Part shown: positions 53,321 through 61,237 of the stretch, piece after piece
Position numbering within the stretch: the stretch's first letter is position 1
Layout: each line of letters opens with the position of its first letter
Source of the DNA: an uncultured Drancourtella sp.
GTDB taxonomy: Bacteria > Bacillota > Clostridia > Lachnospirales > Lachnospiraceae
Length of the DNA stretch: 64,000 bases
Reading direction: 5' to 3'
NCBI GenBank assembly: GCA_937880845.1
Contig: CALFLL010000045.1
Span: forward strand, 74,603-138,602
Notes under the pieces: generated by a model
Databases searched by the model: none
Told to the model about the DNA's origin: nothing
The model's input: the letters and a program-made list of their open reading frames with translations, nothing else
Position numbers and translations under genes: made by a program

Positions 53321-54025
53321 ATGAAAAAAAGAGATATAGAAAACAGAAAAAGGATTGGAATACTATGTGCAAGTGATACGGAATTAGAGCCATTTCTTTC
53401 TCATATCCAATCTTTTGAAATAGTAGAAAAAGCAATGTTGAAATTTTATTCAGGATATATAGGAAACAACGATATAGTCGCAGTATATAGCGGTGTATGT
53501 AAAGTAAATGCAGCTATTGCGACGCAACTTTTAATCGATATGTTTCATGTAGATTGTATCATCAATGGAGGGACGGCAGGTGGGATGGCTGAAAATGTAA
53601 AACTGTTTGATACGGTTGTTTCTGAACGTATGATTTACCATGATGTGTCGGAGGACATTTTAACAGAGTTTCATCCATGGCTGGAAAAAAATTATTTTCA
53701 GGCTGACAGCCAACTTTATGATGCCGCCCGGCGGTATAGCAGGGAATCGGACTTTTCGATTTTGTTTGGGACGATGGTTACCGGGGAACAATTTATTGAG
53801 GATGAAAAAAGGGAGGAGATTAATCAAAACTATGCTCCGCTTTCTGTAGACATGGAAACGGCCAGTATAGCCCATGTATGTTATGTTAACCAGATTCCAT
53901 TTTTAAGTGTCCGCACCATTACGGATACGGCTTCACATAAGGGAATAGAAAATTTTGAACAGAACTGTGAGGCAGCTTCTGAACGGTCCGCACAAATCAT
54001 ACTTGGCATATTAAACCAGTTATAG
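53321..54025 (+). CDS. mtnN: 5'-methylthioadenosine/S-adenosylhomocysteine nucleosidase
   Basis: 234 residues. Purine nucleoside phosphorylase fold: YSGVCKVNAAIATQLLIDMF, INGGTAGGM, VSVDMETASIAHVCY-type motif (here SVDMETASIAHVCYV) with the Glu that binds the sugar, and RTITDTASHKG with the catalytic Asp. It splits MTA and SAH in the methyl cycle and can feed AI-2 synthesis. Two ATGs in tandem; the second is at a better distance from GGAG. Confidence 0.9.
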   Translation: MKKRDIENRKRIGILCASDTELEPFLSHIQSFEIVEKAMLKFYSGYIGNNDIVAVYSGVCKVNAAIATQLLIDMFHVDCIINGGTAGGMAENVKLFDTVVSERMIYHDVSEDILTEFHPWLEKNYFQADSQLYDAARRYSRESDFSILFGTMVTGEQFIEDEKREEINQNYAPLSVDMETASIAHVCYVNQIPFLSVRTITDTASHKGIENFEQNCEAASERSAQIILGILNQL

Positions 54026-54036
54026 GGATATGAAAG

Positions 54037-54065
54037 CAGGCAGGAAACATAAAAGTTCCTGCCTG
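54037..54065. terminator. Hairpin between convergent mtnN and PBP genes
   Basis: CAGGCAGGAA and TTCCTGCCTG, perfect 10-base arms. Flanking T runs are poor on both strands, so it is a weak bidirectional terminator. Confidence 0.5.
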
Positions 54066-54074
54066 TATCTGTTG

Positions 54075-56129
54075 TTATTTTAAATAAGAATTTAATATGG
54101 TCGCATCTTTTTTTACAACATAGGTACTTCCGCCTTTGTCATGTACGCCGTCTACCATACTGACAAGGAGAATCGGTTTTGAAAGATTTGGATCTGTTGT
54201 AAATACACTGAACCATCCGATTTCTTCTCCTTGCGTACCCTGTTCTGATTTTAATTCTGCGGTACCGGTTTTCCCGGCCAGTTCCATATCTGTTCTGTGG
54301 GCTGCATAGCCGGAACCTTCCGGACGATTGACGACTGCCTTCAGATCATCTACAAGAATGGAAGTATGTTCCGGTGAAATTGCAGTTTCAATCCATACTT
54401 TGGCAGAAGGAGTGTCTTTGTAGATCAGATATGGCTGGATCATATTTCCGTTATTGGAAAATGCGGTATACATGGAAGCAAGGTGAATCGGGTTTACAAG
54501 AACCTGTCCCTGTCCGTAACCACTGTCTGCAAGTTGGATCTCTTTTGTAATCTTGCCGTCATTTGCGTATTGTGATTTTGTCAGTTTAATCTCAAACGGA
54601 ACATCCACATTAAAGCCCAATTTATCAAGACCGGACATAAATTTGTCGGCTCCGATATTCAAGGCAGTTTTTGCAAAAAAGATATTATCGGAATATACAA
54701 GGGCATTTTCCAAAGTAACAGGAGAGTAATCTTCGAGGGTAGTGACATAATAATCACCCCAGCTGTTATCCTTTTGCCAGCTCTTTCCGTGATCTTCGTA
54801 TTCCTTTTGCGGATCAAGCACACCTTCAGAAAGACCGATGGCAGCCGTGAATGGCTTTAAAGTAGAACCGGGAGCCCAGGCCTGACGGAAACGGTTGTAC
54901 ATTGGATTGCTTTCGGAATTGTTTAAAGTATCCCATTCGCTTTGGCTCAGTCCAAGAATAAAGTCATTGTTATTATAAGAAGGGGTACTTACAAGAGCCA
55001 ACACTTCTCCCGTATATGGATTCATGGCAACGGAAGCACCTTCATCATTTTGAAATTCACTGTAGATCTGAGACTGAAGGGCGGAATCAATGGTAAGCTT
55101 GATAGTTTCTCCGTCTTTTTTCTCTGTATATGCAAGGATGGATTTTTGCTCTCCGTTTTCATCTTCAATGACGAGCGTGTAGCCGGTTTTCCCACGCAGT
55201 TCTTTTTCGTATAAAGACTCCAGTCCACTTTTTCCGATTACACTTTCGGAAGTGTATCCCTCTCCTTTATGTTTTTCCAAATCTTCAGCCGTTACGGTTC
55301 CTACATAGCCGATCAGGTGAGAGGCACTTGCACCGAGAGGATAAGTACGGACCTGTACAGTGGAAAGTTTTACTCCCGCAATAGTAAGAAGTTGGTCTTG
55401 AAGAGATGTATCAGAAACAGAGATTCTGGAAAGAGGAACAAAAGAATCTTCCGTTACCCAACTTTGATCAAGGGAAGTCTGAATGGATTCTGCTTCCATT
55501 CCAAGAAGCTGTGCAAGTTTTTGGATATCGGCAGAAGAATCTGCATTCATTTTCCCAGGTACAAGCCCCACAGAATAAGCTGGACCGCTTCCTGCAAGAA
55601 CCTGGTTATTCCGGTCAACAATCTGTCCACGTTGTGCTTCATCGGAGTAAATCCTCACTTTGTCAGATGCCAGAAGATCCGGGAAAATCAGACTATCTTT
55701 CCATTGGATCAGCCAGCCTTTTTCTTTGTCTTTTTTAAAAGAAGCTTTGTTGTCAAAAGAAACTTTTCCTGCAAGAGTATCAAAAGAAGCCGTATAAGAA
55801 ACAGAATCTTTGCTTTTATCGGAAGAATCTTTGATTTTGATCTTCATATTGGAACAGCCGATACCTTCGTATATATTTTGATTTCGGTTTATAAAGTCTT
55901 CTTTTGATACAGAATCAGGATTAACAAGGGCATACATTTTTTCGTACTGTTGTTTTTCGATATAGGACATATATTTCTTTAATACATCTTCCGGTTTGGT
56001 TTGGGTGCTGCGGGAACGAAAAAACAGAAATGCTCCTGCCACAACCACCATTACAAGTACGATCAGAAAAAGAATCAAAATAGTCTTGCCATTTTTTTGG
56101 TTTCTTCTATGCTGTCGGGTTTTTGCCAT
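54075..56129 (-). CDS. Class B penicillin-binding protein, MecA/PBP3-like with NTF2-type domain
   Basis: 684 residues. Membrane segment about 18-38, then an NTF2-like MecA N-terminal domain (KPEDVLKKYMSYIEKQQYEK ... YTASFDTLAGKVSFDN), the dimer domain (QRGQIVDRNNQVLAGSG, SVIGKSGLESLYE), and the transpeptidase domain with SxxK in APGSTLKPF (about Ser420), SxN in VYSDNIFFAK and KTG in AGKTGTAELK. The MecA_N arrangement occurs in low-affinity class B PBPs such as PBP2a and PBP3/PBP5; resistance to beta-lactams is possible but not shown. GGAGGAAT precedes the ATG; its upstream frame is open further but not needed. Confidence 0.9.
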   Translation of the reverse strand: MAKTRQHRRNQKNGKTILILFLIVLVMVVVAGAFLFFRSRSTQTKPEDVLKKYMSYIEKQQYEKMYALVNPDSVSKEDFINRNQNIYEGIGCSNMKIKIKDSSDKSKDSVSYTASFDTLAGKVSFDNKASFKKDKEKGWLIQWKDSLIFPDLLASDKVRIYSDEAQRGQIVDRNNQVLAGSGPAYSVGLVPGKMNADSSADIQKLAQLLGMEAESIQTSLDQSWVTEDSFVPLSRISVSDTSLQDQLLTIAGVKLSTVQVRTYPLGASASHLIGYVGTVTAEDLEKHKGEGYTSESVIGKSGLESLYEKELRGKTGYTLVIEDENGEQKSILAYTEKKDGETIKLTIDSALQSQIYSEFQNDEGASVAMNPYTGEVLALVSTPSYNNNDFILGLSQSEWDTLNNSESNPMYNRFRQAWAPGSTLKPFTAAIGLSEGVLDPQKEYEDHGKSWQKDNSWGDYYVTTLEDYSPVTLENALVYSDNIFFAKTALNIGADKFMSGLDKLGFNVDVPFEIKLTKSQYANDGKITKEIQLADSGYGQGQVLVNPIHLASMYTAFSNNGNMIQPYLIYKDTPSAKVWIETAISPEHTSILVDDLKAVVNRPEGSGYAAHRTDMELAGKTGTAELKSEQGTQGEEIGWFSVFTTDPNLSKPILLVSMVDGVHDKGGSTYVVKKDATILNSYLK

Positions 56130-56289
56130 AATATTCCTCCTTTTTAAATAATTACAACTGTAAGAATTAATTCTATTATAACTCATGAAAAGACAGAATG
56201 CACCCGTTTTATAAAATATTTTTTTTGGACATGTTTTGTATAGTCGGGAGAGGTTCTTTCTATAGATTAAATCAATACAGATTTGTTCC

Positions 56290-57189
56290 TTAGTCGTTAC
56301 TGATTTCTGTTTCAATAGAAAATTTGTTTTTTATCCTGTCAACAAGCAAACCTGCAATCGGTGTAAATACTTGATATTTTTTCCATATTACATACATCTT
56401 TGTTTCGAGAGGTGGGTTTAGTGGACGAAAGGTAAGGAAACTATTTATAGTCGTATCAATCAGATTATCGAAAGATAACATATATCCCAATCCTTCTTTC
56501 ACAAAAACAGAACCATTATAGGCAAGATTGATTGTACCTGACAAATTTAACATATCTACCTTTTCTCCGCACCACCTTGGAATATCGACCTGCATGGCCT
56601 GTGCGGAACAAATAATAGGAAGTCCTGTTAAATCATCTATTTCTATACGTTCTTTGCATGCTAATGGGTCGTCCTTTTTCATGACAAGTCCCCAAATGTT
56701 TGTTCCGGGTACTTGGACATAGTTGTACTTTGACAGATTGGGCGGCTCAACAATTATCGCAAAATCTATAAGTCCTTTGTCAAGGCGTTCTACAACCTGT
56801 TCTGTATTTCCGCTTGTCAAATGATAACGAAACAGAGGATAGTCTTGTTTAAATTCCTTGATTATACGTGCTAAATATTTAATTTGGTGGGATTCTGCAC
56901 ATCCGATATGTACCTCACCGCCCATAACAGTATCAAGAGCATGAAATTCATTAGTGGTTTTATCAACTATATTCAAAATGTCTTCGGCTCTTTTACGAAG
57001 CAACATTCCCTCGTCGGTAAGTGTAAGCCCCGCACTTCTACGACGAAACAATTTTTTGCCGAGTTCTTGTTCTAATTCTTTCATTTGTTTTGATAAAGCC
57101 GGTTGTGATACATGGAGTGCTTGAGATGCTTTTGACATATTTCCGATTCTTGCGATTTCTAAAAAATAGCGAAGTACACGAATTTCCAT
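56290..57189 (-). CDS. LysR family transcriptional regulator (divergent from the iron ADH)
   Basis: 299 residues. Helix-turn-helix region GNMSKASQALHVSQPALSKQ, then MKELEQELGKKLFRR; substrate domain begins GGEVHIGCAESHQIKYLARI. It is divergent from the alcohol dehydrogenase gene, with an extended inverted repeat between them, a normal arrangement for activation in response to a metabolite. GGAGA precedes the ATG on the minus strand. Confidence 0.9.
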   Translation of the reverse strand: MEIRVLRYFLEIARIGNMSKASQALHVSQPALSKQMKELEQELGKKLFRRRSAGLTLTDEGMLLRKRAEDILNIVDKTTNEFHALDTVMGGEVHIGCAESHQIKYLARIIKEFKQDYPLFRYHLTSGNTEQVVERLDKGLIDFAIIVEPPNLSKYNYVQVPGTNIWGLVMKKDDPLACKERIEIDDLTGLPIICSAQAMQVDIPRWCGEKVDMLNLSGTINLAYNGSVFVKEGLGYMLSFDNLIDTTINSFLTFRPLNPPLETKMYVIWKKYQVFTPIAGLLVDRIKNKFSIETEISND

Positions 57190-57230
57190 AAGTAAATCTC
57201 CTGTTTGAATTATGGTTCACATTATAGCAA

Positions 57231-57261
57231 TCGTGCATTATTCTTGTCAAGAATAACACGA
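57231..57261. promoter_or_regulatory. Candidate LysR operator between the LysR and ADH genes
   Basis: TTATTCTTG-T-CAAGAATAA is a perfect 9-base dyad, flanked by outer arms TCGTG and CACGA (two extra bases on the left). It lies upstream of the ADH -35 box. Confidence 0.55.
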
Positions 57262-57276
57262 TATGAATTATAAGTA

Positions 57277-57306
57277 TTAGACATAATAAATTTTCATAGA
57301 TATAAT
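57277..57306 (+). promoter_or_regulatory. Candidate promoter of the alcohol dehydrogenase gene
   Basis: TTAGAC (57277-57282), an 18-base spacer and a perfect TATAAT (57301-57306). Confidence 0.5.
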
Positions 57307-57326
57307 AAAAATTCAGGAGGTGTATT

Positions 57327-58499
57327 ATGATAAATTTTAATTTTAATAACCCGACAAATATCTATTTTGGCGTTGGTGTTCTAAACAAACTCGGAAATCT
57401 CACAATGCCGGGAAAGAAAGCGATGGTGCTTATTTCAAACGGCAAGTCTACAAAGGAAAACGGTTATCTTGAACGTACTATTGTACAACTTCAAAAAGCA
57501 GGAGTGCAGACGGAAATATTCGATAAGATTATGGAAAATCCAATCCGTGAGGTAATTATGGAGGGGGCTGCCTTTGCAAGAGAAAAGAGGTGTGATTTTA
57601 TCGTGGCACTCGGTGGCGGAGCGGTACTTGACAGTTCTATTGCTATTTCTGCGATGGCAACCAATGATGGGGATCTTTGGGATTATGTTGTCGGTGGTAC
57701 AGGTAAAGGAAAACCGCTTGTAAATAAAGGACTTCCAATAGTTACCATTACGACTACCTCCGGAACGGGTTCAGAGATAAATTGCTGGGGTGTTATTTCC
57801 AACCTTAAAACGAAAGAAAAAATCGGTTTTGGAAATCCTATACTTACCCCCGTTTTGGCAATTATCGATCCTGAGCTTATGGTAACAGTACCGCCGAAGT
57901 ACACTGCTTTTCAGGGTTTTGATGCATTGTTTCATAATACGGAGGTTATGATGTCAAACGGCGTGAATCTTTTAAGTGAAACGCTTGCTCTTTCAGCCAT
58001 TGAAAATATTGCAAAGTATCTGCCACGTGCTGTTAAAGACGGAAAAGACATTGAAGCAAGAGAACATATTGCATATGGCAGTACAATAGCAGGCATTACA
58101 ATGCAGCTTACTTCTACTACAGCTCAGCATAGTATGGAACATGCTATGAGTGCATACCATCATAATCTTCCTCATGGTGCAGGTTTGATTATGATTTCCA
58201 AAGCATTTGCAGAATATTTTATTGAAAAACACGCTTGCGATGATCAGTTTATTAAAATGGCAAAAGCTATGGGAATAAAAAATGCCGATAAGCCGGAGGA
58301 CTTCATTACAGCACTTGTAGAATTACAAAAGGCATGTAAAGTTGCTGATCTGAAAATGAGTGATTACGGTATCGAAAAATCAGAGAGTATGATTTTTGCT
58401 ATAAATGCCAGGGAAACAATGGGTGGCTTATTCCTTGCCAATCCTTGTGAATTGAATGACGAAGATTGTGCCAGAATTTTTGAAAAATCGTATAGGTAG
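57327..58499 (+). CDS. Iron-containing alcohol dehydrogenase
   Basis: 390 residues. Nucleotide-binding GGGAVLDSSIAISAM, the TTTSGTGSEIN stretch, and the metal-binding residues in FDALFHNTEVM and HSMEHAMSAYHHNLPHGAGL. The family reduces aldehydes or ketones (butanol, 1,3-propanediol and similar) with NAD(P)H; the actual substrate is unknown. AGGAGGTG precedes the ATG. The next gene follows after 16 bases. Confidence 0.92.
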   Translation: MINFNFNNPTNIYFGVGVLNKLGNLTMPGKKAMVLISNGKSTKENGYLERTIVQLQKAGVQTEIFDKIMENPIREVIMEGAAFAREKRCDFIVALGGGAVLDSSIAISAMATNDGDLWDYVVGGTGKGKPLVNKGLPIVTITTTSGTGSEINCWGVISNLKTKEKIGFGNPILTPVLAIIDPELMVTVPPKYTAFQGFDALFHNTEVMMSNGVNLLSETLALSAIENIAKYLPRAVKDGKDIEAREHIAYGSTIAGITMQLTSTTAQHSMEHAMSAYHHNLPHGAGLIMISKAFAEYFIEKHACDDQFIKMAKAMGIKNADKPEDFITALVELQKACKVADLKMSDYGIEKSESMIFAINARETMGGLFLANPCELNDEDCARIFEKSYR

Positions 58500-58515
58500 G
58501 TGAAGGACTGATTTT

Positions 58516-59091
58516 ATGAAGAAACAAGAAGCGTTAGAGTGCCTAAAAAACGGACAAATGGCAGCAAGTGGTTCCGAACTACATGAATTTATGTGTCAAC
58601 TTGCACAAGATGCTATGAAGATTACGGCAGAGTTGAACGGCGGTTATCATGAGGCGGCGGAAATCCGTCGTCTGTTTTCAAAACTAATAGGAAAGCCTGT
58701 TCCTGATACTTTTTCAATGTTTCCCCCTTTTTATTCGGAATGTGGAAAGAATATTTTTATAGGGGAAAATGTCTTTATCAACTGTTGTTGTCACTTTCAA
58801 GACCATGGTGGTATTTATATTGGAGACGATTCGTTGATTGGCTCGAATGTGGTTATGGCGACTATTAATCATGATCAAGATCCGACAAGTCGAGGAAATA
58901 ATCATCCTGCCTCTATTCATATTGGAAAAAAGGTATGGATAGGATCACATGCTACGATTTTGCCAGGTGTAACAATCGGAGATAATGCGATTGTTGCCGC
59001 AGGAGCAGTGGTTACAAAGGATGTGCCGGCAAACACGATAGTGGGAGGTGTGCCGGCGAAAGTTTTAAAACACATTATCATGGATAAGTAA
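58516..59091 (+). CDS. Sugar O-acetyltransferase (Maa/LacA/NodL type)
   Basis: 191 residues. The left-handed beta-helix hexapeptide repeats are clear ([40 protein letters not shown]), as is [20 protein letters not shown] near the end, with the catalytic His in [11 protein letters not shown]. It moves acetyl from acetyl-CoA to a sugar hydroxyl. The N-terminal MaaC-type helix region is shortened and differs from the usual one. It likely shares a transcript with the ADH gene. Confidence 0.88.
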   Translation: MKKQEALECLKNGQMAASGSELHEFMCQLAQDAMKITAELNGGYHEAAEIRRLFSKLIGKPVPDTFSMFPPFYSECGKNIFIGENVFINCCCHFQDHGGIYIGDDSLIGSNVVMATINHDQDPTSRGNNHPASIHIGKKVWIGSHATILPGVTIGDNAIVAAGAVVTKDVPANTIVGGVPAKVLKHIIMDK

Positions 59092-59120
59092 GGATGATAT
59101 CATGGATAAGTAAGGATAAT
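59077..59120 (+). repeat. 22-bp tandem duplication at the end of the acetyltransferase gene
   Basis: Two copies of ATCATGGATAAGTAAGGATG/AAT stand back to back (59077-59098 and 59099-59120), differing at one base. Each contains the codons Ile-Met-Asp-Lys-stop of the acetyltransferase end. Confidence 0.85.
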
Positions 59121-59157
59121 CTGTTACAGAATCCTTACTTGTACATGATATTTTTTT
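59101..59157 (+). terminator. Terminator after the acetyltransferase gene
   Basis: AAGTAAGGAT (59108-59117, in the second repeat copy) pairs with ATCCTTACTT (59131-59140); outer CATG pairs too, and a TTTTTTT run follows. Confidence 0.75.
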
Positions 59158-59345
59158 GTCTGTCGGTTTTTGTCGGGTATCGCTTTTCAACTTTCAATCG
59201 GAATTTTCCGAAAATACAGATTGAAAGGATTGTAGTAATACCGGAATTTAAAAATCACAGTTTTGTGATAATCTTGTTTTTTCAACCTTCCAGTGTATTA
59301 TTATGGTAAAATTAATATAAATCTGTACGAAGTAGGGGTGAAAAA
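59158..59345. other. Non-coding stretch before the decayed response regulator
   Basis: I see no gene here. A weak promoter (TTGTTT at 59274 with TATTAT at 59296, 16 bases apart) could have driven the decayed gene that follows; AGGGGTG is its ribosome binding site. Confidence 0.4.
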
Positions 59346-59540
59346 GTGATAAAGATTTTAGTAGTAGAAGATGATCTGGAGATGAACCAGGGGATTTGTT
59401 ATATATTGAAAAAAGAAGGATTTTCAACGGTTTCTGTCTGTACCATTGCTGATGCGAGGGAACAGTACAGAGAGAATACGATACAAATGGTCTTGTTGGT
59501 CATCCCAATCGTGTTTATGGTGGCTATTTTTATGTTTTAA
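59346..59540 (+). pseudogene. Decayed response-regulator gene (receiver domain fragment)
   Basis: The first 50 or so codons read as a receiver domain start (IKILVVEDDLEMNQGICYIL, with the two acidic residues of the phosphorylation pocket) but stop matching at ENTIQMVLL, just before the expected phospho-Asp region, and run into an unrelated hydrophobic tail. No DNA-binding domain follows. A ribosome binding site and GTG start are still present, so the front of a once complete gene remains. From about 59478 a different frame is open for about 33 codons (DTNGLVGHPNRVYGGYFYV ...), suggesting a deletion that joined two genes. Confidence 0.65.
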
Positions 59541-59784
59541 CGATAAATGGAGATTATCCTGATAAGAGTAACAAAGGCTGAACTTCATTAGCTAATACCA
59601 GCTTGTAAGTAAGATATTTTTTTTCTTGCCTTTCTGTATTTATATAAAATGTGGTATGATAAAATATTATAAGGGAAAAGGACAAAAATATTAATAAAAG
59701 GGGACTGCAAATGACATATATCCCGTATATAAATTGATAAACCCTGTATGAAAGATGGGACATTTAAAAATCGGAGGTGCTGAT
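59541..59784. other. Intergenic stretch before the nucleotidyltransferase
   Basis: AT-rich and without a clear coding frame apart from the short remnant described for the decayed gene. Its end provides the GGAGGTG ribosome binding site for the next gene. No clear promoter could be fixed. Confidence 0.4.
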
Positions 59785-60459
59785 ATGATAGAGATTTCTG
59801 CCTGGATAGATCAATTCTTACAAATTTTAACTGAAAATTTTGGAGACCGTGTCTGGTTTGTTGGCCTGCAGGGAAGCTATGCACGTGGGGAGGCAACAGA
59901 AACAAGCGATATCGATATGGTCGTAATACTGGATGAGATATCTGCTTTGGATATTCAAACATACAGTACTATGTTGGATACCTTACCATACAGAGAACTT
60001 ATCTGCGGTTTCCTTTCGGGGAAGAAAGAAATTTTAAATTGGGAACCTTCCGACCTTTTTCAATTTTGCTATGATACTAAACCGATAAAGGGAAGTCTTG
60101 AAGAAGTGATGTTATTAATTGATGATATAGCAATTGACAGAGCGATTAAAATCGGTGTATGCAACATCTATCACGGATGTGTACATAACATGCTATATGA
60201 AAAGAGTGAAGAAATAATAAGAGGATTGTATAAAGCCGCATCCTTCGTTATACAGGCAATCTGTTTTCGGAAAACAGGAAATTACATTCACTGTCAAAAA
60301 GATTTGTTACAGCTGGTTGAGCCTGATGAAAGGATGATTATTGATATATTTTTAAACCTGAAAAACAGTGGATCGGTTGATTTTCAAAAAATGTCGGAAA
60401 CTCTGTTTGAATGGTCGAAAAAGTGGGTTAACATTAGTGCAAAAAAACAAATCTTTTAA
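59785..60459 (+). CDS. Nucleotidyltransferase-domain protein
   Basis: 224 residues. The polymerase-beta-type signature is GLQGSYARGEATETSDIDMV (GSY...D-x-D), giving the metal-binding aspartates; the C-terminal half is helical, with CVHNMLYEKSEEIIRGLYKA. Proteins of this layout include aminoglycoside nucleotidyltransferases and toxin-antitoxin MNT proteins. No HEPN partner gene is seen next to it, so an antibiotic-modifying or other stand-alone role is a guess. GGAGGTG precedes the ATG. Confidence 0.75.
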   Translation: MIEISAWIDQFLQILTENFGDRVWFVGLQGSYARGEATETSDIDMVVILDEISALDIQTYSTMLDTLPYRELICGFLSGKKEILNWEPSDLFQFCYDTKPIKGSLEEVMLLIDDIAIDRAIKIGVCNIYHGCVHNMLYEKSEEIIRGLYKAASFVIQAICFRKTGNYIHCQKDLLQLVEPDERMIIDIFLNLKNSGSVDFQKMSETLFEWSKKWVNISAKKQIF

Positions 60460-60473
60460 GGGGAATAAATGTA

Positions 60474-61154
60474 ATGCAATATAAAATTTTAATTATTGAA
60501 GATGATACGGATATAAATAATATGATCGCTGATACATTAAAAAAAGCTGATTATATATGTACACAGGCTTTTTCCGGTACGGAAGCATTACTGTATCTTG
60601 AGCGGGAGAGTTATGCGCTGGCAATCATGGATTTAATGCTTCCGGGACTTTCAGGTGAAGAATTATTGCCGAAATTAAAAGAAACACAGCAGATTCCCGT
60701 CATTGTTGTATCGGCAAAAGACAGTCTGGACAGTAAAATAAATCTTTTGACAAGCGGTGCGGAAGATTATCTTACAAAACCTTTCGAGATTGAAGAACTT
60801 GTTGCAAGAGTCGGCGTCCAGATTAGACGATTTTCCGAATCAGCGGAGAGAATGAAAAAACAGTTTAAGTATAAAAATCTTGTGTTGGATCAGTCTTCCT
60901 TTACGGCGTTTGTAAAGGGAGAAGAAATTGTTCTTACAAAGCAGGAGTTTAAAATTCTTGAGTTGCTGCTTTCACATCCAAATAAGGTTTATTCCAAACA
61001 GGATATTTATGATTATGCCTGGGATGATTTCTATATGGGTGAGGATAAAACGATTAATGTGCATATCAGTAATATAAGAAAAAAACTGAAAGCCGTAAGT
61101 ACAGAGGAATATATTGAAACGGTATGGGGGATTGGATTCCGACTGGCAAAATAA
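60474..61154 (+). CDS. OmpR/PhoB-type response regulator
   Basis: 226 residues. Receiver domain with EDD (acidic pocket), phospho-Asp in IMDLMLPGLSGEEL and Lys in DYLTKPFEIEEL; C-terminal winged helix with VLTKQEFKILELLLSHPNKV and HISNIRKKLKAV. It is followed by an ABC exporter and a sensor kinase, as in peptide-antibiotic resistance modules. It follows the nucleotidyltransferase gene by 14 bases with GGGGAAT upstream. Confidence 0.93.
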   Translation: MQYKILIIEDDTDINNMIADTLKKADYICTQAFSGTEALLYLERESYALAIMDLMLPGLSGEELLPKLKETQQIPVIVVSAKDSLDSKINLLTSGAEDYLTKPFEIEELVARVGVQIRRFSESAERMKKQFKYKNLVLDQSSFTAFVKGEEIVLTKQEFKILELLLSHPNKVYSKQDIYDYAWDDFYMGEDKTINVHISNIRKKLKAVSTEEYIETVWGIGFRLAK

Positions 61155-61210
61155 CTTTAACTTTTCTTTAACTTTGCTTTGCACTTGATTAGTATTTTCG
61201 ATGTAAAGTA
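61155..61210 (+). promoter_or_regulatory. Three tandem 11-bp repeats and promoter before the ABC exporter
   Basis: CTTTAACTTTT (61155-61165), CTTTAACTTTG (61166-61176) and the weaker CTTTGCACTTG (61177-61187) follow each other exactly. An 11-base period is what OmpR-type regulators bind. TTGCAC (61179) and TGTAAA (61202) could be the promoter, with a 17-base spacer. The response regulator encoded just upstream is the natural candidate. Confidence 0.6.
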
Positions 61211-61237
61211 AAAATGTAAAGCAAAGGAGGCATTGAA

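Noticed and set aside
59094..59309. Open frame of 71 codons after the acetyltransferase gene
   Set aside because: It begins in the duplicated terminator region, has no ribosome binding site, no family match and an odd composition; it is most likely a chance frame.
56290..60459. Idea that this whole stretch is one mobile island
   Set aside because: No integrase, transposase or attachment repeats are seen inside it, and the genes vary in direction and type; only the decayed regulator and the edge palindrome hint at recombination.
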